Assembly: GCA_013141115.1 (NCBI GenBank)
Contig: JABFRP010000002.1
Span: 1,290,647 to 1,354,646 of the forward strand
DNA: 64,000 bases
Origin: Ferruginibacter sp.
GTDB taxonomy: Bacteria; Bacteroidota; Bacteroidia; Chitinophagales; Chitinophagaceae
Direction: 5' to 3'
Made by a program: the position numbers and the translations under genes. Of the stretch, positions 1-8,227 are shown in pieces (positions within the stretch are counted from its first letter, which is position 1; each line of letters opens with the position of its first letter). The notes under the pieces are model-generated. The model saw only the letters and a list, made by a program, of their open reading frames with translations. It was not told the origin of the DNA and ran no database searches.

Positions 1-2
1 AC

Positions 3-314
3 CAGGCCAGCTGGAAAAATCATGGGGTAAAAATTTATGCAGTACTTACGCCAGATAATAAAGATAATGTAAGAACAGAATGGACAAAGTTTATTAACGA
101 ACATAAGCTTACCGAGTGGACCAATGTATATAAAACCAAAGCCATGGAAGATGCAGATTTTGCAGCACAAAAACCCAGCTTTAGGCAGTTATACGATATT
201 ACCTTAACACCTACTTTGTATTTACTGGATAAAGACAAAAATATAATTGGCAAAAAGCTTACCCTGCTTCAATTGAACGAACTGCTTGAAGTAAAATGGA
301 AAACCAAAAACTAA
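3..314 (+). CDS. C-terminal fragment of a thioredoxin-like/TlpA-family protein (5' truncated by window edge)
   Basis: Open frame from base 3 to TAA at 312-314: QASWKNHGVKIYAVLTPDNKDN...SFRQLYDITLTPTLYLLDKDKNIIGKKLTLLQLNELLEVKWKTKN; thioredoxin-fold pattern (TPTLYLLDKDKNI). Confidence 0.6.
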   Translation, partial: QASWKNHGVKIYAVLTPDNKDNVRTEWTKFINEHKLTEWTNVYKTKAMEDADFAAQKPSFRQLYDITLTPTLYLLDKDKNIIGKKLTLLQLNELLEVKWKTKN

Positions 315-328
315 AACATTAACTACTG

Positions 329-2269
329 ATGAAAAAAATGTTATTGCTGTTAACCCTTGCGGTTAATTTTTCTATGTTGTGTGCACAAACACTGTTTACT
401 TATGGCAACAACGTTGTAGATAAAGAAGAATTTTTAAGAGCTTATAATAAAAACAAAACCGTAACCGAAAACAAGGAAGCGGCGCTTAAAGAATATCTTG
501 ACCTGTATGCAAAATTTAAGCTGAAGGTAAAAGCAGCAAAAGATGCCCGGTTAGATACACTGCCTCAAATTACAAGCGACCTGCAAAACTTTCGCAGCCA
601 GATTGATGAAACTTACATGAATAATGACGATGCATTGAATGAGTTGATCAATGAAGCTTTCCTTCACTCGCAAAAAGACCTGCATGTGATTCATTTTTTT
701 ACAGCCATAGCGGCTAAAATTACACCTGCCGATTCGTTAAAGGCCATAAAAGCCATGCAGGAAGTTTATAATAATCTGCTGGCAGGAAAAAAAGATTACG
801 ATAAGCTGACTGCTGATGTTTCGGCAAAATTTGTAAAAGTTAAAGCTTCGGATATTGGTTACATCACTGCATTTTCTGTTCCGTATGAGTACGAAAAAAT
901 TATTTACGGTTTAAAAGCTGGCGAAGCCAGTAAAGCTTACCGGTCAAAAAATGGTTTGCATATTTTTAAAGTAGTTGACGAGAGAAAAGCGGCAGGTAAA
1001 TGGAGAGTAGCCCAGATATTATTAGCTATACCTCCCGGAGATGCTGCAGTAACCAGTAAGTTAATTCAACAAAAAGCCGATTCTATTTATTTAAAACTGC
1101 AAGCCGGTGCCGATTTTGGAGATATGGCCAGGCAATACAGCGATGATAAATTAACTTATTTATCCAGTGGCAATATGCCCGAGTTTACCACAGGAAAATT
1201 TGAACCGGCTTTTGAAAATGCCGTATTCAAACTTGCTAAAGATGGCGAAGTATCAGCCCCTTTTACCACGCAATTTGGTGTGCATATTGTAAAGCGGATA
1301 AGTGTGCAGCCGGTGCCTGCCAGCAAAAACGATGTAGCGTACCTGTATGATATAAAACAAAAAGTATTGCAGGATAGCAGGATCAATTCTGCTAAAGATC
1401 TATTTACAAAATCGGTTATAAAATTAATTGGCTATAAAAAAAATGCAGCGGTAAAAGATGCAGATCTGTTTCGCTATGCCGATAGCGTGGTGGCAAACCC
1501 GGCGCAAAATGCCGGTAAAGAAGTTGCGGTAAGCAATAAAATAATTTACAGTGCCGCAAAAAGTAATCTTAAAGGCAGCGATTGGTTAAATTTTATAAGA
1601 GAATACAAAACCAATCCGGAAATTTATAAAGGCGAAAGCAATAAGGCTTTGCTGGAGAAATTTGTAACCGTAAAATCGTTGGAATATTACAGAACACATT
1701 TGGAAGATTACAGCCCGGAGTTTAAGTACCAGATGGAAGAGTTTAAAGAAGGCAACCTGTTGTTTGAAATTATGGAAAGAAAAGTATGGGGCAGCGCTGC
1801 CGGCGACAGTGCAGGCTTAATAAAATATTATAATCAGCATAAAGATAAATACCTGTGGGCTGCCAGTGCCGATGTAATTATTTTTAGTTGTCCCACAAAA
1901 AAAGCAGCCGAAGCATCGCTTGCTGCATTACAGGCAGGAAAAGAATGGAAAAAAATTGCTGACGAAAGTAACAATACCATACAGGCCGATTCGGGCAGGT
2001 ACGAGCTGGCACAAATTGCTTTAACCGAAGGGTTGCAAGCCGCTGCAGGAATGACCACGCCGGTGCTGGTAAATCCATCGGATGGCACTGCAGGTTTTGT
2101 ACACATTTTAAAATTACATGCCGCTGGCGAACAAAGAAGTTTTGAAGAAGCAAGAGGATTAGTGATAAACGATTATCAAAATATACTGGAAGAAAAATGG
2201 ATCGGGGAATTGAAGAAGAAATACCCGGTTAAAGTGGATGAAACTGTTTTTCAAAGCCTGATTAAGTAA
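329..2269 (+). CDS. Exported PpiC/SurA-type peptidylprolyl isomerase
   Basis: Signal peptide; tandem parvulin-like segments (WRVAQILLAIPPGD...DFGDMARQYSDD...GGNMPEF-like...FEPAFENAVFKLAKDGEVSAPFTTQFGVHIVK). Confidence 0.85.
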   Translation: MKKMLLLLTLAVNFSMLCAQTLFTYGNNVVDKEEFLRAYNKNKTVTENKEAALKEYLDLYAKFKLKVKAAKDARLDTLPQITSDLQNFRSQIDETYMNNDDALNELINEAFLHSQKDLHVIHFFTAIAAKITPADSLKAIKAMQEVYNNLLAGKKDYDKLTADVSAKFVKVKASDIGYITAFSVPYEYEKIIYGLKAGEASKAYRSKNGLHIFKVVDERKAAGKWRVAQILLAIPPGDAAVTSKLIQQKADSIYLKLQAGADFGDMARQYSDDKLTYLSSGNMPEFTTGKFEPAFENAVFKLAKDGEVSAPFTTQFGVHIVKRISVQPVPASKNDVAYLYDIKQKVLQDSRINSAKDLFTKSVIKLIGYKKNAAVKDADLFRYADSVVANPAQNAGKEVAVSNKIIYSAAKSNLKGSDWLNFIREYKTNPEIYKGESNKALLEKFVTVKSLEYYRTHLEDYSPEFKYQMEEFKEGNLLFEIMERKVWGSAAGDSAGLIKYYNQHKDKYLWAASADVIIFSCPTKKAAEASLAALQAGKEWKKIADESNNTIQADSGRYELAQIALTEGLQAAAGMTTPVLVNPSDGTAGFVHILKLHAAGEQRSFEEARGLVINDYQNILEEKWIGELKKKYPVKVDETVFQSLIK

Positions 2270-2288
2270 AATAAATTTTATAACAGTA

Positions 2289-2324
2289 AAGCCTGCCGGT
2301 TTATTACCGGCAGGCTTTTTTTTA
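2289..2324 (+). terminator. Rho-independent terminator after the PpiC-type gene
   Basis: AAGCCTGCCGGT-TTATT-ACCGGCAGGCTT followed by a T-run. Confidence 0.85.
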
Positions 2325-2398
2325 TGTAGAAATTTTTTAATCTTATTTAGTTTTTATACAATTAATAAAACATCATATCAGACTTTATTGATTATACC

Positions 2399-2430
2399 AG
2401 CTATCGTAAATAAAAAAATTTACGATAGCT
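2399..2430. promoter_or_regulatory. Perfect inverted repeat upstream of the outer-membrane protein gene
   Basis: AGCTATCGTAAAT-AAAAAA-ATTTACGATAGCT, 13-bp arms, about 120 bp upstream of the 2550 ORF. Function not determined. Confidence 0.45.
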
Positions 2431-2549
2431 AAGTAAAATAATGACCGTTTTATTACAAAGTTAAAACTCGCTATTTCATCCTGATGGCAGGCTTTTTGCG
2501 TAAGTACTGTTTTAACAGAATAAATCACTAATCTAAAAACTTTAAGAAA

Positions 2550-3239
2550 ATGAAAAAATTACTCATGGGAGTTGCGGTGTTGTTTATTGGTGCAACTGCC
2601 AATGCACAATTATTTTATGCACAAGGTGGCCTTAACCTTGCCAACATTACTAAAACCAATGACGGACAAACAGAAAAAAATAATATGCTGGCCAGTTTTA
2701 ATGCCGGGTTTATGGGCAGGTTTGGTTTATCCAAAACAGTTGATCTGGAAAGTGGCTTGTTACTTACCGGCCATGGCTCCAAAGCAGAAACTTATTTTAA
2801 TGGCGGCGCCGATTATGTAAAATCAACTTTTAATCCTTTGTATGTTGAGTTACCTTTAAACCTGGTAGTAACTGTACCACTGGAAAAAAGCTCGGGCATA
2901 TTTTTTAATGCAGGCCCGTACGTTGCTATAGGTATTGGCGGCAAATCAAAAACCAATTCAAAATTTGGCCCGTTAACATCCTCTTCAAGCAGCTCTATTA
3001 AATTCAGTAATGATGATCCGTTTACTTCGCAGCAGGATGATGCAGCGTATGATAAATTAAAACGTTTTGATTATGGCCTTAATTTAGGTGGCGGTTTTAA
3101 AATGGATAATTTAATATTAAAAGTAAATTATGGTTTTGGGCTGGCTAAAATAAACAGCACCGAAAGCAATAACACTGCAAATGATAAAAACAAATACCGC
3201 ACACTGAGTTTCTCGGTTGGTATTCCTTTAAGTAAATAA
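2550..3239 (+). CDS. Outer-membrane beta-barrel (PorT-like) protein
   Basis: Signal peptide MKKLLMGVAVLFIGATANAQ; alternating beta-barrel pattern and C-terminal TLSFSVGIPLSK. Confidence 0.75.
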   Translation: MKKLLMGVAVLFIGATANAQLFYAQGGLNLANITKTNDGQTEKNNMLASFNAGFMGRFGLSKTVDLESGLLLTGHGSKAETYFNGGADYVKSTFNPLYVELPLNLVVTVPLEKSSGIFFNAGPYVAIGIGGKSKTNSKFGPLTSSSSSSIKFSNDDPFTSQQDDAAYDKLKRFDYGLNLGGGFKMDNLILKVNYGFGLAKINSTESNNTANDKNKYRTLSFSVGIPLSK

Positions 3240-3266
3240 GCAAGGGGGTTTTATAGTTTTATAAAT

Positions 3267-3300
3267 AACAATGGGTCGCCTTTGGCGACCCATTGTTATT
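3267..3300 (+). terminator. Strong hairpin terminator
   Basis: AACAATGGGTCGCC-TTT-GGCGACCCATTGTT followed by ATTTTATT. Confidence 0.8.
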
Positions 3301-3444
3301 TTATTCAATTTATTTAATACAGCAATTCTTTAATCGAATCTGTTTACCCAAAATTTTTGCTTTAACACACAATATATTGTCTTTCGCCAATACCTTTGTT
3401 TTGTAATGAAATGTAGTTCTTTTAAATAGTGGCTTAATTTTTTT

Positions 3445-4473
3445 GTGAATTTTGACTATTATCCCTTCGGAATGCTGCAGCCGGGGCGTAAATACTCCGC
3501 CGGAAGTAAGTACAGGTACGGGTTTAATGGAAAGGAAAATGATAATGAAGTGAAGGGTGAAGGTGGGCAGCAGGATTACGGAATGAGAATTTATGATCCA
3601 AGGTTAGTTCGATTCCTTTCTGTTGACCCATTGACTAATAGATTTCCTTTTTATACTCCTTATCAATTTGCCGGCAATATGCCGATATGGGCAACTGATT
3701 TAGACGGAGGAGAGCCTAGTATAGCACTTCCAAGGTGGTTTACTTTTCCAGAGCCGATATTGACATTGCCAAGAATGCCGGCAATACCAGTCCAACCAAT
3801 GCCACCTCTGCCACCAGTAATTCCTCAAGGATTTTCGATGCCACAAGCACCGACATTACCTCCGGCTCCTTATATGCCTGTTCCGCCAATGTCGCCATCA
3901 TTAACAAAGTCTACGCCATTCGATGAGTCTGGAATAAATCCTAATGATGCAACTACATATCCAACGCCACCGTTTGGCGAAGGTTGGAAGGTTACCCCAA
4001 TTAAGCCTGGTACTAAAGGATACGACAAATTGGAAAAGCAAGGCATAGGAGCAACAAGGCTTGAAAATGATAAAGGGGGCATATTGAGATGGCATCAGGC
4101 GGACAAACAGCATCCTAAAGGACATTGGGATTATAAAAATCCTGACATAAACAGGCCAATGGGTAAGTGGGAGAATTATACACCTGATGGACAACAGATA
4201 CCTGATGGCTCAATTTATGGGAAAGACTTCAATCCCTCAGTTCTGATGTTTACAGATCCATTTGCATTCCCTCCAGCACAATACCCAGCGTATTTACAAA
4301 AGCAATACCAACAATCTAAAAAACAGATAGAGGAATACAATAAGAAGAAATCTGAGTATGATATACAAAAGAAGCAATACGATAAACAAATGAAAAAATA
4401 TCTTGAAAAAAAGGAAAAGTATGACCAAAAAATGCAACAATATTATAAAGAACATTCAGAAGCAATAGCATAA
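3445..4473 (+). CDS. Orphan RHS-repeat-associated core C-terminus with a polymorphic toxin-like tip and a Lys/Gln-rich coiled-coil tail
   Basis: Rhs core motif DYYPFGMLQPGRKYS...YRYGFNGKENDNE...QDYGMRIYDPRLVRFLSVDPLT...YQFAGNMPIWATDLDG, then Pro-rich linker and a variable domain (RWHQADKQHPKGHWDYKNP). No upstream YD repeats in the window. Confidence 0.8.
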   Translation: MNFDYYPFGMLQPGRKYSAGSKYRYGFNGKENDNEVKGEGGQQDYGMRIYDPRLVRFLSVDPLTNRFPFYTPYQFAGNMPIWATDLDGGEPSIALPRWFTFPEPILTLPRMPAIPVQPMPPLPPVIPQGFSMPQAPTLPPAPYMPVPPMSPSLTKSTPFDESGINPNDATTYPTPPFGEGWKVTPIKPGTKGYDKLEKQGIGATRLENDKGGILRWHQADKQHPKGHWDYKNPDINRPMGKWENYTPDGQQIPDGSIYGKDFNPSVLMFTDPFAFPPAQYPAYLQKQYQQSKKQIEEYNKKKSEYDIQKKQYDKQMKKYLEKKEKYDQKMQQYYKEHSEAIA

Positions 4474-4475
4474 TT

Positions 4476-4886
4476 ATGTTAAAAATTGATTTTACAAATG
4501 AAATGATTTTTAGTTTTGAAGGCCCTAATCTATGTTTACTTGGAAAGCCAGAAAATTTTAAATCATTGGGGAAGATTATTTTAGAGTTAACAGATACTCA
4601 AACTGAAAAAGCAATTGATATAACTGAACAAATTTTTATTGAAGTAGTAGGAAATCAATGTAAAGTTATTTTTTCATCTAAAAAAGGGGCAAATTTTTGG
4701 GGTACTCTAGAAAAAAATAATATTGTTCTCTTCGAATTAGATCATCGTATCTGGGAAAGAATTTTTCAGTTTTCTGCATTGTTAAGCTGGGATATGTTGA
4801 CATATTATTTGAACAACTATGAGTCAGGATTAGATGATTTGAATTTAAAGCAGGATTGTAACATTATTTGGAGTTCGGAATTTTAA
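4476..4886 (+). CDS. Candidate immunity protein for the upstream Rhs tip
   Basis: ATG immediately after the stop of the Rhs-tip gene, same strand, 136 aa, acidic, no signal peptide; assigned by position only. Confidence 0.55.
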   Translation: MLKIDFTNEMIFSFEGPNLCLLGKPENFKSLGKIILELTDTQTEKAIDITEQIFIEVVGNQCKVIFSSKKGANFWGTLEKNNIVLFELDHRIWERIFQFSALLSWDMLTYYLNNYESGLDDLNLKQDCNIIWSSEF

Positions 4887-4928
4887 AAAAAGTATAAAAT
4901 GTTATCCAATGGCGGGCTTAAAGCTTTT

Positions 4929-4957
4929 CGCCGCCGTCTTGTCTTCGACAAACGGCG
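4929..4957. repeat. Hairpin repeat family B, copy 1
   Basis: CGCCGCCGTCTTGTCTTCGACAAACGGCG; near-perfect stem-loop. Other copies at 8032, 8679 and (reverse) 9372. Confidence 0.85.
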
Positions 4958-4965
4958 AATTCCGA

Positions 4966-5022
4966 GCCGTTGTTGGTATCCAGCAGAGGTAAATGAGCGC
5001 AGGCGTACCAACAATAACGGGC
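4966..5022. repeat. Hairpin repeat family A, copy 1
   Basis: GCCGTTGTTGGTATCCAGCAGAGGTAAATGAGCGCAGGCGTACCAACAATAACGGGC; GTTGGTA/TACCAAC stem. Near-identical copy 308 bp downstream. Confidence 0.85.
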
Positions 5023-5200
5023 AAAACGAAAAGAGCCTCAATTAAAAACGGCCATCGTTTCAATTCCAAAACATGGATTTGTTATAAAGCGTTCCGTAAA
5101 AGCAATAGAAAATTTAATCATCAGCGTTGGTAAGCATACCAAAATCATCAATACCTGTAGCATAAAACCCTTTGCCGCCGTGGGTGCCCCATTCGCCGCC

Positions 5201-5222
5201 GCCTGGTTTTTAACCAGCGGTG
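5201..5222. repeat. Hairpin repeat family C, copy 1
   Basis: GCCTGGTTTTTAACCAGCGGTG; CTGGTT-TTT-AACCAG stem; exact reverse complement at 9314-9335. Confidence 0.75.
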
Positions 5223-5237
5223 AATACTTCCTTCTCT

Positions 5238-5330
5238 TTGCCTTCGTTGGTAGCCAAGCTTCAACCAGCACGAGCCGTTGTTGGTATGCAGCAGAGGTAA
5301 ATGAGCGTTGGCGTACCAACAACAACGGGC
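5238..5330. repeat. Extended hairpin repeat family A, copy 2 (left flank of RAYT 1)
   Basis: TTGCCTTCGTTGGTAGCCAAGCTTCAACCAGCACGAGCCGTTGTTGGTATGCAGCAGAGGTAAATGAGCGTTGGCGTACCAACAACAACGGGC; near reverse complement of 6047-6132. Confidence 0.85.
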
Positions 5331-5421
5331 AAAACGAAAAGAACCTCAATTAAAAACGGCCATTGTTTCAATTACAAAACATGGATTTGTTATAAAGGGT
5401 CCCGTAAAAGCAATAGAAAAT

Positions 5422-5943
5422 TTAATCATCAGCGTTGGTAAGCATACCAAAATCATCAATACCTGTAGCATAAAACTTTGCAGATGAATAATAGTAGTCT
5501 TCTGGTAAAGTACACAAACCTGCTTTCACAGGATTGTGATGAATATATTCAAGTTTCTGATTAAACACTTTAGAAGAACGCAATTCAATTGATAGTGAAT
5601 TACGTTCCCAAAATTGATAAGTTCTGTCTTTTGCTGCTACTTTAAATTGTTCCAGCAGACCAGCATTATTTTTTTGTAAATCAATTTTAAATTCTTGAGC
5701 CGTATACTTTAGTAAACTGTGTTGTATGGTTTGTAATGTTTGCCTTGGTAGTGGCTGCCAGATGAGATGCATGTGATTACTCATTATTACAAATGCGTAC
5801 AGCTTTATTCTTTTTTGTTTTACTAAAAACCGCAGGCTTTTAATAATTTCATCTTTATAGTTGTCTTGATGTAATAATGGTTTCCATTCTAAAATGGTGG
5901 CGGTAAAAAATTGTGGCCAGTATTCCGGATAAATTTGTTTCAT
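5422..5943 (-). CDS. REP-associated tyrosine transposase (RAYT, Y1/IS200-like), copy 1
   Basis: HUH motif NHMHLIWQP, catalytic-Tyr region LEYIHHNPVKAGL, C-terminal EDYYYSSAKFY; flanked by inverted hairpin repeats. Confidence 0.9.
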   Translation of the reverse strand: MKQIYPEYWPQFFTATILEWKPLLHQDNYKDEIIKSLRFLVKQKRIKLYAFVIMSNHMHLIWQPLPRQTLQTIQHSLLKYTAQEFKIDLQKNNAGLLEQFKVAAKDRTYQFWERNSLSIELRSSKVFNQKLEYIHHNPVKAGLCTLPEDYYYSSAKFYATGIDDFGMLTNADD

Positions 5944-5995
5944 AGTGCCAACAAATTTATTAATTTGAATTAAAATAACAGTAGCAAATATCTAT

Positions 5996-6448
5996 TTGAT
6001 GTACGTGCCGTTTAGTATTCGGGTTATGGCAGCGTTAGTTGCGCAATGTTGTTGGTACGCCTGCCCTCATTTACCTCTGCTGCATACCAACAACGGCTTG
6101 TGCTGGTTGAAGCTTGGCTACCAACGAAGGCAAAAGGAAAAGATATGGAATAATATTTTTGATAAGTTTATTGAAAAAATCTTTTTTGATTTTACTATTT
6201 TTGAAACAACTCATCAGGTATATTGGAAAGATACAAGCAAGATTTTATGCGAATTTAATTTTATAATTGAAGGCTCTTCAAACGAGGGGTTACTGAAATC
6301 TCATCTGCTTTTATTGTCAAGAATTTCTAATAATTGGGATATTACTTTTGGTAGTCAACCTCTACCAGATGTAATTATAGATAGTTCAGTCTGTCAAAAT
6401 TCTAAAATTATTGGTATTGATTGGATTAATATCGAAACATCCACATAA
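5996..6448 (+). pseudogene. Repeat-derived N-terminus fused to a possible orphan immunity-like domain
   Basis: First ~45 codons lie in repeat A copy 3; the rest (KIWNNIFDKFIEKIFFDFTIFETTHQ...IIGIDWINIETST) is AT-rich, single-domain sequence ending at another repeat-A remnant (6457-6505). Confidence 0.4.
6047..6132. repeat. Extended hairpin repeat family A, copy 3, inverted (right flank of RAYT 1)
   Basis: TGTTGTTGGTACGCCTGCCCTCATTTACCTCTGCTGCATACCAACAACGGCTTGTGCTGGTTGAAGCTTGGCTACCAACGAAGGCAA. Confidence 0.85.
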
Positions 6449-6456
6449 TCTCCTTT

Positions 6457-6505
6457 TTGCCCTCGTTGGTAGCCCAGCTCCAACTAGCACGAGCCGTTTC
6501 GCCTT
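6457..6505. repeat. Degenerate partial copy of extended repeat A
   Basis: TTGCCCTCGTTGGTAGCCCAGCTCCAACTAGCACGAGCCGTTTCGCC resembles 5238-5280. Confidence 0.6.
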
Positions 6506-6638
6506 TGTTGCCCTGCTAAGGGATGCCAATGCAAGAAAGGCATATGCTAAATAAAAAAACCACCAGCCTTTATAACTGATGGTTTAAACATGACTTTAAT
6601 TACTGTCTGGCGCAAGAAACCTACGCCTGCTGGACATT

Positions 6639-7139
6639 TTACTCATAAAATTCTTTAACATACTCAATAAATTCAGAGTAAACTTGTTTAAAATAATCGA
6701 ATTCAATGTCAAATGAATAAAATTTAGGTTTATGCTTGCCATCCATCTTATAGATCAAGAAAATAACACTATTTTTTTGATCTTTATAACAAAGTACTGT
6801 TAGCGAATTCCCTAGTTTATCATCGCTGAAAGCAAACCTATTCATCCTTTCAACCAAAATATTTTGCTCTTCTAATGAATAATTATCATCAATACAATCT
6901 AAAATGTTATCAAATATCTCTCTATGGGTCATAGAAATAAATTTCTTTTCATACAGACTATCAATTCTACCCAATAATTCTATATAGCTTTTAACATTAG
7001 TTGCTAAATCACCGCTTTTTTTGAAATCTCCAATTGAAGTATTACAAAAAAAATATCTAAAATAAAATTTCTTGACTTTTTCTGCCTCTTTAATACAAAT
7101 AGCAAATCGGCTTTTATCTCCAAATAATTTTTCTTTCAT
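6639..7139 (-). CDS. Candidate immunity protein (166 aa, hypothetical)
   Basis: Directly downstream (18 bp) of the truncated toxin-tip-like ORF 7158-7550, same strand, no signal peptide; assigned by position. Confidence 0.45.
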   Translation of the reverse strand: MKEKLFGDKSRFAICIKEAEKVKKFYFRYFFCNTSIGDFKKSGDLATNVKSYIELLGRIDSLYEKKFISMTHREIFDNILDCIDDNYSLEEQNILVERMNRFAFSDDKLGNSLTVLCYKDQKNSVIFLIYKMDGKHKPKFYSFDIEFDYFKQVYSEFIEYVKEFYE

Positions 7140-7157
7140 AAAATATTTTATTAAACC

Positions 7158-7550
7158 TTAAGGGGTTGGATTATTGGATGGGTTATTAGCCCCAGCCTTG
7201 TTTTCTTTAAATAACAGGGTATTAGGATTTGATGCTTTATCCCAGCCTGGCCTAATTGCATTAAGCCACGCAATACCTGCATTTATTTTAGTAATACTTT
7301 TATGTGTAAATCTCAGATTTGCTACCCTAGTAGATTTTGCAACATCAGCGTCGACTAAATTCGTAAGGTGAGTCTTGTAATTTAGTCCATATGTATTGAG
7401 TGCTATAACTGCAGTTTCGGCACCTTGAACAACTTGTAAGTCGTTTTTTCCTATAACACCTAAGTTTAACCCTTGTATTGAATAAGGGCTATATCTTCCC
7501 CCAATAGGTATGTCAATTTCCGCCGCCGTGGGTAACATCGCTTCTACCAT
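7158..7550 (-). CDS. Detached toxin-tip-like fragment (C-terminal domain) beginning at a repeat
   Basis: MVEAMLPTAAEIDIPIGGRYSPYSIQGLNLGVIGKNDLQVVQGAETAVIALNTYG...PGWDKASNPNTLLFKENK; no signal peptide; its 5' end lies in the repeat CGCCGCCGTGGGTAACATCGC shared with 8168. Confidence 0.45.
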   Translation of the reverse strand: MVEAMLPTAAEIDIPIGGRYSPYSIQGLNLGVIGKNDLQVVQGAETAVIALNTYGLNYKTHLTNLVDADVAKSTRVANLRFTHKSITKINAGIAWLNAIRPGWDKASNPNTLLFKENKAGANNPSNNPTP

Positions 7551-7580
7551 TCGCTTCTACAAATTTGAATGTTTCTGTAT

Positions 7581-7880
7581 TTAGCTTAACCAAGTTTTTT
7601 TAAATTCAGAATAAATTTTGACATACTCTTTGATATCTTTTCTTGTTCCTGTTAAATAGATATTTCCGTCATATTTATCAATTAATATTGGAGCATTTCC
7701 TCCAATCATATTTTGAGTATCTCCCGTTTTTACAAATTCCTCAGACTGATAAAAGAATACCCACCCATAATCAAAACTTAAAGTATCATTTTCAAAAAAA
7801 GCTAATCTGATTTTTGCTTCGTTCTCAATTTCTTTCAGCTTTGATAAAGCTATAACTTTTGCTTGCTCAAAATTTAGCAT
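7581..7880 (-). CDS. Imm35/YrhB-like immunity protein, copy 1
   Basis: MLNFEQAKVIALSKLKEIENEAKIRLAFFENDTLSFDYGWVFFYQSEEFVKTGDTQNMIGGNAPILIDKYDGNIYLTGTRKDIKEYVKIYSEFKK; matches the recalled Imm35 pattern (GW-FFYQS...APILID...GTR). Confidence 0.7.
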   Translation of the reverse strand: MLNFEQAKVIALSKLKEIENEAKIRLAFFENDTLSFDYGWVFFYQSEEFVKTGDTQNMIGGNAPILIDKYDGNIYLTGTRKDIKEYVKIYSEFKKTWLS

Positions 7881-7884
7881 GTCA

Positions 7885-8076
7885 TTATTTTAATGTTCCT
7901 TTCAAGAACCATAATTGATAGTATTGGTTTACTTCCGATGCCTGCATTACCGCAGAGCCTGATTTTTGAAAATCTAAAAACTGTATTGCTCCTCCCTTCC
8001 CACGCCGCCTTAGATGAACCGCTTCGATCTTCGCCGCCGTCTTGTCTTCGACAAACAGCGTTTGGTAATGCCACAA
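7885..8076 (-). pseudogene. Short toxin-tip remnant upstream of Imm35 copy 1
   Basis: MWHYQTLFVEDKTAAKIEAVHLRRRGKGGAIQFLDFQKSGSAVMQASEVNQYYQLWFLKGTLK; N-terminal part encoded by repeat B; ends just before the Imm35 start. Confidence 0.4.
8032..8060. repeat. Hairpin repeat family B, copy 2
   Basis: CGCCGCCGTCTTGTCTTCGACAAACAGCG. Confidence 0.85.
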
Positions 8077-8227
8077 ATTTTAATTGCCTGAATAATGTGT
8101 TAATATCCCAAAATCATCAACAGTATTAAAATAAAATTTTGCAGAGGAATAATAGTAGTCTTCCTTCCGCCGCCGTGGGTAACATCGCATCTACCATTCG
8201 CTTCTACAAATTTGAATGTTTCTGTAT

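Larger units (their letters stand above)
7521..8167. repeat. Tandem duplication unit 1 (647 bp)
   Basis: Near-identical to 8168-8814 with constant 647-bp offset (7521/8168, 7581/8228, 8032/8679); contains Imm35-like gene, toxin-tip remnant, repeat B and 3' end of RAYT 2. Confidence 0.95.

Noticed and set aside
1156-2153. Antisense ORFs (1156-1386, 1834-2106, 1884-2153)
   Set aside because: Fully inside the PpiC gene on the opposite strand, low-complexity composition and no family signal; shadow ORFs.
5038-5349. 103-aa minus-strand ORF as a real gene
   Set aside because: Lies almost completely within duplicated repeat sequence and RAYT 3' fragment.
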